Shown piece after piece: positions 7,939 to 13,640 of a DNA stretch of 20,102 nt. Origin of the DNA: Ramlibacter tataouinensis. Lineage in GTDB: Bacteria; Pseudomonadota; Gammaproteobacteria; Burkholderiales; Burkholderiaceae_C. The notes beneath the pieces were generated by a model, which saw only the letters and a program-made list of their open reading frames with translations, ran no database searches and was not told the origin of the DNA. Numbering within the stretch: position 1 is the stretch's first letter; each line of letters opens with the position of its first letter. The translations under genes were made by a program, and so were the position numbers. The stretch spans positions 1 to 20,102 of the forward strand of contig DIZF01000057.1 in the NCBI GenBank assembly GCA_002427815.1, in the 5' to 3' direction.

Positions 7939-10136
7939 CCGGACTTGAGCCGCCAGCGTTTGAGCAGCAACGCGTTCGATACCACGCTCACACTCGAGAG
8001 CGCCATCGCCGCGCCGGCCACCACCGGGCTGAGGAAGCCCAGCGCCGCCAGCGGAATGCCGGCCACGTTGTAGGCGAACGCCCAGAACAGGTTCTGCCGG
8101 ATCTTGCGCACCGTCTGGTGCGAGATGTCGAGCGCCCCGCCCACCAGCGAGACGTCACCTCGCATCAGCGTGATGCCGGCGGCGTGCATGGCAACATCGG
8201 TACCCGTTGCCATCGCCATCCCCACGTCGGCGGCCGCCAGCGCCGGCGCGTCGTTCACGCCGTCGCCGACCATGCAGACCATGTGGCCGCCGCGCTTGAG
8301 CTCAGCCACTTTGGCGGCCTTGTCGCCCGGCAGCACGTCGGCCAGCACCTCCGCTTCGCCCAACCCCAGCCGCTGCCCCATCGCCAGCGCGGCGGCGCGG
8401 TTGTCGCCCGAGATCATCACCACCCGCAGTCCGCGCTGTCGCAGCGCGGCCAGTGCCTCCCGTGCACCGGGCTTGGGCTCGTCGGCGAAGGCCATCAACG
8501 CGACCGGCGTCAGGCCCTGCGCGGTCCGCTCCACCATTGCCGACACGGTCGCGCCCTCGCCTTGCAGGCGCTGCACATCGGCCGCCAACCCGCCCAGGCG
8601 CACGCCCAGTTCTTCCATCCAGCGCAGGCTGCCGATCAGGTAACTGCGCACGCCCACCTCGCCTTCGCTGCCGCGCCCCGGCACGGCCCGCACGCCGTCG
8701 GGCTGCGCGATCGCGAGGCCGCGTTCCTGCGCCGCCGCCTGCACCGCGCGCGCCAGCGGATGTTCGCTGCCGCTTTGCAGCGTCGCCGCCGCCGTCAGCG
8801 CCTGCGCTTCGTCGGTGCCCGGCGCCGTCACAAACGAAACCAGCCGCGGCTGGCCCACCGTCAAGGTTCCGGTCTTGTCGAACGCCACGGTGTCCACCTT
8901 GTGCGCCAGCTCCAGCGCCTGGGCGTCCTTGATCAGGATGCCGTGGCGCGCCGCCACCCCGGTGCCGGCCATGATCGCGGCCGGCGTGGCCAGGCCCAGC
9001 GCGCACGGACAGGCGATCACCAGCACGGCAACGGCGCGGATCAGCGCGGTCTCCAGGGGCGCCCCGGCCCACCACCAGCCCAGCAGCGTAGCGAGGCCGA
9101 TGACGAGGACCACCGGCACGAAGACGGCCGCCACCTGGTCCACCATGCGCTGGATCGGCGCCTTCACGGCCTGCGCATCCTCCACCAGCCGGATGATCTG
9201 CGCGAGCACGGTCTCCTGGCCCACCGCGGTCACCGCCATCACGACGCGGCCGTCGCCGTTGATGCTGCCGCCGGTGAGCCTGCCGCCCTCGGCCTTGGGC
9301 ACCGGCAGGGGCTCCCCCGTGAGCATCGATTCGTCGACCTGGGTCTGGCCCTGCTCCACCATGCCATCGGCGGGAACGCGTTCGCCCGGCCGCACCACCA
9401 GCCGGTCGCCTGCGAGCACCTCGGCCACCGGCACATCGCTTTCTGCGCCGGCTTTGGACAGCACGTGCGCGATTTCCGGCCGCAGCGCGTGCAGGGCGCG
9501 GATCGCCGTCGTGGTCTGCCGCTTGGCCCGCGCTTCCAGCCATTTGCCCAGCAGCACCAGCGTCACCACCACCGCCGAAGCCTCGAAGTACAGGTGGCTG
9601 CTGGTCGTGCCCAGCCACAGCCAGACCGACAAGCCCCAGCCCGCGCTGGTGCCGATGGCCACCAGCAGGTCCATGTTGCCGCTCAGCGCCTTCGCCGCGT
9701 GCCAGCCGGCCTTGTAGAAGCGCGCCCCGAGGATGAACTGCACCGGCGTCGCCAGCAGGAACTGCAGCCATGCCGGCAGCATCATCCAGTGCGCGCCGAA
9801 CAGCTCGCCGACCATGGGCACCACCAGCGGGGCCGACAGCACGATGCCCACGGCAACCGGTGCGAAGCCGGCCCAGGGCGACAGGTCTTCCGGCCCCGCC
9901 TCTGCGGCGGCGCGCGGCTCGTAGCCCGCGTCGCGCACCGCGCGGCGCAGCCGCGCCTCCATCTGGTCCGAGGGCGCGTAGGTGATCCGGGCCGACTCGG
10001 TGGCCAGGTTCACGCTGGCTTCCTGGACGCCCGGCACTTTGCGCAGCGCCTTCTCGACGCGGCCGACGCACGAGGCGCAGGTCATGCCGCCAATGCCGAT
10101 ATCCAGGGTGGGAGCGGTGGTCGAGGTGGTGTTCAT
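7935..10136 (-). CDS. copA: Cu(I)-translocating P1B-type ATPase
   Basis: Inner-membrane copper exporter of 733 residues. It has one N-terminal heavy-metal-associated domain (GMTCASC, Cys20 and Cys23), then eight expected membrane helices. The actuator TGEP is at 273-276. The membrane Cu site CPC is at 376-378, with YN (689-690) and MALSSVSVVSN (711-721) in the last helices, a combination typical of Cu(I) pumps. Phosphorylated Asp420 lies in DKTGT, nucleotide-binding HP at 459-460 and the hinge GDGVNDAP at 624-631. It pairs with the divergent copZ and CueR-type genes. ATG 10136 is the only suitable start and sits only 8 bases from the operator, without Shine-Dalgarno. A FixI/CcoI-type role in oxidase assembly is possible given the FNR box, but CopZ/CueR linkage favours detoxification. 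Confidence 0.95.
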   Translation of the reverse strand: MNTTSTTAPTLDIGIGGMTCASCVGRVEKALRKVPGVQEASVNLATESARITYAPSDQMEARLRRAVRDAGYEPRAAAEAGPEDLSPWAGFAPVAVGIVLSAPLVVPMVGELFGAHWMMLPAWLQFLLATPVQFILGARFYKAGWHAAKALSGNMDLLVAIGTSAGWGLSVWLWLGTTSSHLYFEASAVVVTLVLLGKWLEARAKRQTTTAIRALHALRPEIAHVLSKAGAESDVPVAEVLAGDRLVVRPGERVPADGMVEQGQTQVDESMLTGEPLPVPKAEGGRLTGGSINGDGRVVMAVTAVGQETVLAQIIRLVEDAQAVKAPIQRMVDQVAAVFVPVVLVIGLATLLGWWWAGAPLETALIRAVAVLVIACPCALGLATPAAIMAGTGVAARHGILIKDAQALELAHKVDTVAFDKTGTLTVGQPRLVSFVTAPGTDEAQALTAAATLQSGSEHPLARAVQAAAQERGLAIAQPDGVRAVPGRGSEGEVGVRSYLIGSLRWMEELGVRLGGLAADVQRLQGEGATVSAMVERTAQGLTPVALMAFADEPKPGAREALAALRQRGLRVVMISGDNRAAALAMGQRLGLGEAEVLADVLPGDKAAKVAELKRGGHMVCMVGDGVNDAPALAAADVGMAMATGTDVAMHAAGITLMRGDVSLVGGALDISHQTVRKIRQNLFWAFAYNVAGIPLAALGFLSPVVAGAAMALSSVSVVSNALLLKRWRLKSG

Positions 10137-10142
10137 GATTGA

Positions 10143-10175
10143 ATGCTTGACCTTGCCATCATGTCAAGGTCAAGC
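10143..10175 (-). promoter_or_regulatory. CueR-type operator/promoter of copA
   Basis: Perfect 11-base arms GCTTGACCTTG (10145-10155) and CAAGGTCAAGC (10165-10175) around 9 bases contain ACCTT-N11-AAGGT, the CueR/HmrR half-site spacing. Read leftward, -35 TTGACC (10173-10168), a 19-base spacer and -10 AAGCAT (10148-10143) form the over-long spacer promoter typical of MerR-family regulators. The predicted start is at about 10136. Confidence 0.75.
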
Positions 10176-10176
10176 C

Positions 10177-10190
10177 TTGATCTGCATCAA
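10177..10190. promoter_or_regulatory. Perfect FNR/Anr box in the copA/copZ gap
   Basis: TTGATCTGCATCAA matches TTGAT-N4-ATCAA exactly. It lies one base from the copA CueR-type dyad, on the upstream side of the copA promoter (about -47 from the predicted start, or -41.5 from a start near 10142). It is about -76 relative to the predicted copZ start. Confidence 0.7.
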
Positions 10191-10222
10191 CCCCGGACCG
10201 GAAAGGGGTTCCACCCGGGCCC

Positions 10223-10253
10223 TTGACCTTCCCATGGTGACAAGGTTCAGGCT
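10223..10253 (+). promoter_or_regulatory. CueR-type operator/promoter of copZ-cueR
   Basis: -35 TTGACC (10223-10228), a 19-base spacer and -10 CAGGCT (10248-10253). The dyad ACCTT (10226-10230), 11 bases, AAGGT (10242-10246) sits in the spacer, the same layout as the E. coli copA promoter. The predicted start near 10260 gives a 27-base leader with GAGGAA before copZ. Confidence 0.75.
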
Positions 10254-10286
10254 ATGCTTTCTCTCAACCCTACCCGAGGAACCATC

Positions 10287-10484
10287 ATGAACCAGACTTT
10301 CAACGTGCAGGGCATGACCTGCGGCCACTGCGAGAAAGCCGTCACGAAGGCGGTGCAGTCGGTCGACCCGCAGGCCCAGGTGACCATCGACCGGCCGGCC
10401 GGCAAGGTCGAGGTGCAGACCACCCAGCCGCGCGAGGCCATCGCCCACGCGATTGCCGAAGAGGGCTACGAGGTCGCCGCGTGA
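10287..10484 (+). CDS. copZ: Copper chaperone, heavy-metal-associated domain
   Basis: Small cytoplasmic Cu(I) chaperone of 65 residues made of a single heavy-metal-associated domain. GMTCGHC (residues 9-15) carries the two metal-binding cysteines, and the end EEGYEVAA is typical of the fold. It likely passes copper to the N-terminal domain of the divergent copA product. ATG 10287 is preceded by GAGGAA at good spacing; an upstream in-frame codon at 10254 lies inside the promoter and is rejected. The CueR-type gene starts 7 bases after its stop, so the two form an operon controlled by the CueR-type dyad upstream. Confidence 0.93.
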   Translation: MNQTFNVQGMTCGHCEKAVTKAVQSVDPQAQVTIDRPAGKVEVQTTQPREAIAHAIAEEGYEVAA

Positions 10485-10491
10485 GGTCCCT

Positions 10492-10959
10492 ATGAACGCA
10501 GCTGCATTGGCCTGGCCGGTGAACATCGGCATGGCGTCGCGCATGTCGGGCGTGACGCCCAAGATGATCCGCCATTACGAATCGCTGGGCCTGCTGCCCT
10601 CGGTGGGCCGCACCGACAGCGGCTACCGCCAGTACAGCGAGGCCGAGATCCACACGCTGCGCTTCATCAAGCGCTCGCGCGAGCTCGGCTTTCCGATGAG
10701 TGACATCGCCGAGCTGGTCGGCCTGTGGCGCAACCGCCGCCGGGCCAGCGCCAACGTCAAGCGCATCGCGCAGCAGCACGCGAACGAGCTGGGTCTGCGC
10801 ATCGAAGCCATGCAGGCGATGCAGCGAACCTTGCAGCACCTGATCCACTGTTGCCGGGGCGACGACCGGCCCGATTGCCCGATCCTGGACGACCTGGCGG
10901 GGCTGCACGACACCGCCGCAGCCGCGGTCGCCGCCGCCGCCGCCGCCGCCCATGCCTGA
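10492..10959 (+). CDS. cueR: CueR-type MerR-family copper-responsive regulator
   Basis: Transcriptional activator of 155 residues. The N-terminal winged helix-turn-helix is VNIGMASRMSGVTPKMIRHYESLGLL (10-35), then a dimerisation helix (about 80-118). The metal loop CCRGDDRPDC places Cys121 and Cys129 eight residues apart, as Cys112 and Cys120 in E. coli CueR. Ser87 (RASANVK) matches the Ser that marks sensors of monovalent ions (Cu(I), Ag(I), Au(I)). It likely activates its own operon and copA through the two ACCTT-N11-AAGGT dyads. A poly-Ala tail (TAAAAVAAAAAAAHA) is unusual. ATG 10492 is preferred over an in-frame codon at 10453 inside copZ. Confidence 0.93.
   Translation: MNAAALAWPVNIGMASRMSGVTPKMIRHYESLGLLPSVGRTDSGYRQYSEAEIHTLRFIKRSRELGFPMSDIAELVGLWRNRRRASANVKRIAQQHANELGLRIEAMQAMQRTLQHLIHCCRGDDRPDCPILDDLAGLHDTAAAAVAAAAAAAHA
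10930..10950 (+). repeat. (GCC)7 microsatellite in cueR
   Basis: Seven uninterrupted GCC codons encode the poly-Ala tail of the CueR-type protein. The repeat is in frame, so slippage would change tail length but not the reading frame. Confidence 0.8.
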
Positions 10960-10989
10960 TCCGCTGGCGCTGTATCCGGCGCCGGCGGA
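10960..10989 (+). terminator. Hairpin after cueR
   Basis: TCCGCTGGCGC (10960-10970), an 8-base loop and GCGCCGGCGGA (10979-10989) form an 11-pair stem with one G-U pair directly after the cueR stop. There is no T-run. It probably ends the copZ-cueR transcript. Confidence 0.55.
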
Positions 10990-11019
10990 AGTGTCACCTC
11001 AACCCCTGGGGAGTTCCAC

Positions 11020-11214
11020 ATGAAAGTCAATGTCGGCGGTATCGACCGCGTCCTGCGCATCATCATTGGCGCCGTGCTGATCGGCCTGGCCGCGACGGGC
11101 ACCGTCGGCTGGTGGGGCTGGCTGGGCGTCCTCCCGTTGGCCACCGGTCTCATCGGCTGGTGCCCGCCCTATGCGATGCTGGGCTGGAGCACCTGCAAGA
11201 CGCGCAAAGCCTGA
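11020..11214 (+). CDS. Small DUF2892-like inner-membrane protein
   Basis: 64-residue protein with two hydrophobic segments (about 11-27 and 30-50) and the DUF2892 / YgaP-transmembrane pattern: NVGGIDRVLRIIIGAVLIGLA at the start and GWCPPYAMLGWSTCK near the end, with two cysteines (GWCPP and STCK). Its function is not established; in YgaP this type of segment is fused to a rhodanese domain. GGGGAG precedes ATG 11020. It lies after the cueR hairpin and may have its own promoter. A weak CCTGG/CCAGG inverted repeat (11215-11244) follows. Confidence 0.85.
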   Translation: MKVNVGGIDRVLRIIIGAVLIGLAATGTVGWWGWLGVLPLATGLIGWCPPYAMLGWSTCKTRKA

Positions 11215-11259
11215 CCTGGGTACGCCGGGGCAGCGGGCGCCAGGCCGCTACCATAGGCC

Positions 11260-11988
11260 ATGCTCAACAAGCAGCGCATCCTGGTGGTCGAGGACGAATC
11301 GGGCATTGCCGACACGATCCAGTACGTGCTGGCCACCGACGGGTTTGCGCCAGTGTGGTGCAGCACGGCCGAGGCGGCCCTGCGTGAATTCGCGGCGCAG
11401 CCGCCGGCACTGGCCATCCTCGACGTCGGCTTGCCGGACCTCAACGGATTCGAGCTGTTCAAGCGGTTGCAGGCTCTGCCCGGCGGGGCGCAGGTCCCCA
11501 TGCTGTTCCTCACTGCTCGCAGCGACGAGATCGACCGGGTGGTGGGGCTGGAACTGGGCGCCGACGATTACATCGCCAAGCCTTTTTCGCCGCGCGAACT
11601 GGTGGCACGCGTGCGCACCATCCTGCGCCGCAGCGCGCGGCCGGCAGCAACCGCGCCGGTAACGACGCCGGCCCCGGCCGCGCAGCCCTTCGCGCTGGAC
11701 GAGGAGCGCCACCGGATCCGCTACTACGGACATGCCCTGGAACTCTCGCGCTACGAGTACGGGATCCTCCGCCTGCTGGTGCAAAAACCGGGCCGGGTGT
11801 TCACGCGCGACGAATTGCTCGCCAGGGTGTGGGATGGCGGCAGCGACAGCTTCGACCGCACGGTGGATGCCCACATCAAGACCCTGCGCGCCAAGCTCAA
11901 GGCCGTTGCGCCCGACCTCGAGCCGATTCGCACCCTGCGCGGCTCCGGCTACGCGTTGAGCGAAGAGCTTCCGCCGAAGCGGGCATGA
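11260..11988 (+). CDS. creB: CreB-type response regulator (OmpR family)
   Basis: DNA-binding response regulator of 242 residues. The receiver domain (6-120) has the acidic pair Glu11-Asp12, phospho-acceptor Asp55 (LAILDVGLPD), Thr85 (LFLTA) and Lys107 (YIAKPFSP). An Ala/Pro linker (about 125-142) leads to the OmpR-type winged helix (about 145-235: LSRYEYGILRLLVQKPGRVFTRDELL ... RTLRGSGYAL). It is called CreB because the partner kinase is CreC-like and because a perfect CreB tag lies upstream of the next operon. Phosphorylated CreB should bind TTCAC-N6-TTCAC. Its stop overlaps a 25-codon ORF (ATGA), which in turn overlaps creC. No Shine-Dalgarno is seen at ATG 11260. Confidence 0.88.
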   Translation: MLNKQRILVVEDESGIADTIQYVLATDGFAPVWCSTAEAALREFAAQPPALAILDVGLPDLNGFELFKRLQALPGGAQVPMLFLTARSDEIDRVVGLELGADDYIAKPFSPRELVARVRTILRRSARPAATAPVTTPAPAAQPFALDEERHRIRYYGHALELSRYEYGILRLLVQKPGRVFTRDELLARVWDGGSDSFDRTVDAHIKTLRAKLKAVAPDLEPIRTLRGSGYALSEELPPKRA

Positions 11989-12062
11989 GCACCGCCGCTG
12001 CCGTCACAAGCGTGGGTTCCATGAACGGCGCGGCTGCGGCTGCAAGCGTGGCGGCCACATGA
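11985..12062 (+). CDS. 25-codon Ala-rich coupling ORF between creB and creC
   Basis: ATG 11985 overlaps the creB stop (ATGA) and its own TGA (12060-12062) overlaps the creC start (ATGA). It encodes MSTAAAVTSVGS then an Ala-rich stretch ending SVAAT. There is no other gene in this gap and no Shine-Dalgarno before creC, so the ORF could carry ribosomes from creB to creC. A function for the peptide itself is not evident. It could be chance; only the double ATGA arrangement supports it. Confidence 0.45.
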   Translation: MSTAAAVTSVGSMNGAAAAASVAAT

Positions 12063-13495
12063 CCAAGCGCAACCGCATCTTCATCGGCATCCTGCTGATT
12101 TTCGCGGCGGGAATTGCCTTCATGCTCTACCGGGTGCTGGCGGACCTCGACCCGCGTTACCGCGAGTCGGCCGAGGAATCGCTGGTGGAGACAGCGCAGC
12201 TCATGGCCAGCCTGGTGGAACAGGATGCGCGGGGCGGCGCGATCGACACCGCGCGGCTCGAGCCCCTGTTCAAGTCGGTGTACGCCCGCGACTTCGAGGC
12301 GCACATCTTCAGCGTCACCAAGCGCAAAGTCGAGATGCGCCTGTGCGTCACCGACCGCACCGGCCGGGTGCTGTTCGACTCGCTGGGTCGCGCCACCGGT
12401 GCCGCCTTCTCGCAATGGCGCGACGTCAAGCTGGCGCTGCGCGGCGAATACGGCGCGCGCACCACGCCGGACGTGCCCGACGACCCGCGGACCTCGGTCA
12501 TGTACGCCGGCGCGCCGGTGCGCTGGAACAACCAGATCATCGGCGCCGTGTCGGTGGGCAAGCCGGTGCAAAGCTTCGGCCAGTTCGTCGAGGCGGCCCG
12601 GCGCAAGACCCTGTACGTGGGGCTGGTCTCGGTCGCGGGCGTGGTGCTGCTGGCCCTGATCGTCTCGGTCTGGCTGGTGCGGCCGTTCGGGCTGATCGCC
12701 GACTACGTGCGCTATGTGCGGTCCCAGCGCCGGTTCAGCCTGCCGCGCCTGGGCCGGCGGGCCTGGGGCGTGATCGGCGCGGCCTACGACGAAATGCGCG
12801 ATGCGCTGGCCGGGCGCAACTACGTCGCCGACTATGTGCAGACTCTCACCCACGAAGTCAAGAGCCCGCTGTCGGCCATCCGCGGCGCCGCCGAGCTGCT
12901 GCAGGAGCCGGGCATGCCGCAGGCGCAGCGCGAGCGATTCCTGGCCAACATCACGCGCGAGGCCCAGCGCATCCAGGAGATGGTGGATCGCATGATGGAG
13001 CTCACGGCGCTGGAGACCCGGCACGTCCTCGAGCTCGTGGAGAATGTCGCGCTGCGGCCTTTGCTGGAGGAACTGGCGGCGGGCGCACAGGACGCAGCCG
13101 CCCCACGCCGGATCCGCGTCACGCTGGATGCGGCGGGCGACGCGCAGGTCGAAGGCGATCCGTTCCTGTTGCGGCGCGCCGTGAGCAACCTGCTGGACAA
13201 CGCGATCGATTTTTCCGCCGACGGCGGCGAGGTTCGGATCGCTCTCGAGCGCACGCCGCGGGTCGCGCGCATCCGCGTGCAGGACCGGGGCCCGGGCATT
13301 CCCGAGTACGCGCAGGACAAGGTGTTCGAGAAGTTCTATTCGCTGGCGCGCCCCCATTCGAGCAAGAAGAGCACCGGCCTGGGCCTGGCCTTTGTGCGCG
13401 AGATCGCCTCGCTGCACCACGGCCGCATCGACCTGGACAACGCTCCCGAAGGCGGCGCCGTCGCCACCCTGTCGCTGCCGCTGGTCCGCGCCTGA
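12059..13495 (+). CDS. creC: CreC-type sensor histidine kinase
   Basis: Inner-membrane sensor kinase of 478 residues, the same size class as E. coli CreC. The first membrane helix (about 7-25) and second (about 186-207) enclose a periplasmic sensor region of about 160 residues ending in MYAGAPVRWNNQIIGAVSVGKP, a CreC/CACHE-like end. HAMP-like linker (208-255). H-box His265 in LTHEVKSPLSAIRGAAELL, N-box SNLLDNAIDFS (376-386), G1 DRGPGIP (409-415) and G2 STGLGLAFV (438-446). It phosphorylates the creB product. Classical CreC responds to carbon source and, in several bacteria, to beta-lactam or PBP4 inhibition. The usual creD does not follow; an exosortase operon does. Confidence 0.9.
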   Translation: MTKRNRIFIGILLIFAAGIAFMLYRVLADLDPRYRESAEESLVETAQLMASLVEQDARGGAIDTARLEPLFKSVYARDFEAHIFSVTKRKVEMRLCVTDRTGRVLFDSLGRATGAAFSQWRDVKLALRGEYGARTTPDVPDDPRTSVMYAGAPVRWNNQIIGAVSVGKPVQSFGQFVEAARRKTLYVGLVSVAGVVLLALIVSVWLVRPFGLIADYVRYVRSQRRFSLPRLGRRAWGVIGAAYDEMRDALAGRNYVADYVQTLTHEVKSPLSAIRGAAELLQEPGMPQAQRERFLANITREAQRIQEMVDRMMELTALETRHVLELVENVALRPLLEELAAGAQDAAAPRRIRVTLDAAGDAQVEGDPFLLRRAVSNLLDNAIDFSADGGEVRIALERTPRVARIRVQDRGPGIPEYAQDKVFEKFYSLARPHSSKKSTGLGLAFVREIASLHHGRIDLDNAPEGGAVATLSLPLVRA

Positions 13496-13500
13496 TCCCC

Positions 13501-13525
13501 GGCGTCAGGCACTGTGCCTGGCGCC
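13501..13525 (+). terminator. Strong hairpin after creC
   Basis: GGCGTCAGGCAC, one base, GTGCCTGGCGCC: 12-base arms with a single G-U pair, 5 bases after the creC stop. No T-run. It likely separates creBC from the next operon, which then needs its own promoter. Confidence 0.6.
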
Positions 13526-13536
13526 CGCCGCCCGAC

Positions 13537-13552
13537 TTCACGCAGGCTTCAC
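13537..13552 (+). promoter_or_regulatory. Perfect CreB/BlrA recognition tag
   Basis: TTCAC GCAGGC TTCAC exactly matches the cre/blr tag TTCAC-N6-TTCAC known for CreB in E. coli and BlrA in Aeromonas. It lies between the creC hairpin and the VIT/VWA gene, about 90 bases before its start. Confidence 0.75.
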
Positions 13553-13568
13553 AAAACTCCCGCTGGAC

Positions 13569-13584
13569 TTCAAACCGGCTTCGC
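13569..13584 (+). promoter_or_regulatory. Degenerate second CreB-like tag
   Basis: TTCAA ACCGGC TTCGC repeats the first tag 32 bases downstream with the same 11-base half-site period; the flanking GAC and the GGC before the second half-site are also conserved. It would overlap a -35 region if GATGCT (13597-13602) is a -10, giving a start near 13609. This promoter is inferred. Confidence 0.45.
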
Positions 13585-13640
13585 GCGCGTTGCCGATGCT
13601 TCCCTGCGTGCACTCCCGCACTGCGCTCCTGGAGGGAACC

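Noticed and set aside
8118..10142. Long plus-strand reading frame opposite copA
   Set aside because: It is the antisense shadow of a clear P-type ATPase in GC-rich DNA; the translation is Arg/His/Gln-rich with no domain.
13496..13640. A creD gene after creC
   Set aside because: The gap holds only a hairpin and regulatory repeats, and the following gene is a VIT/VWA protein, not CreD.
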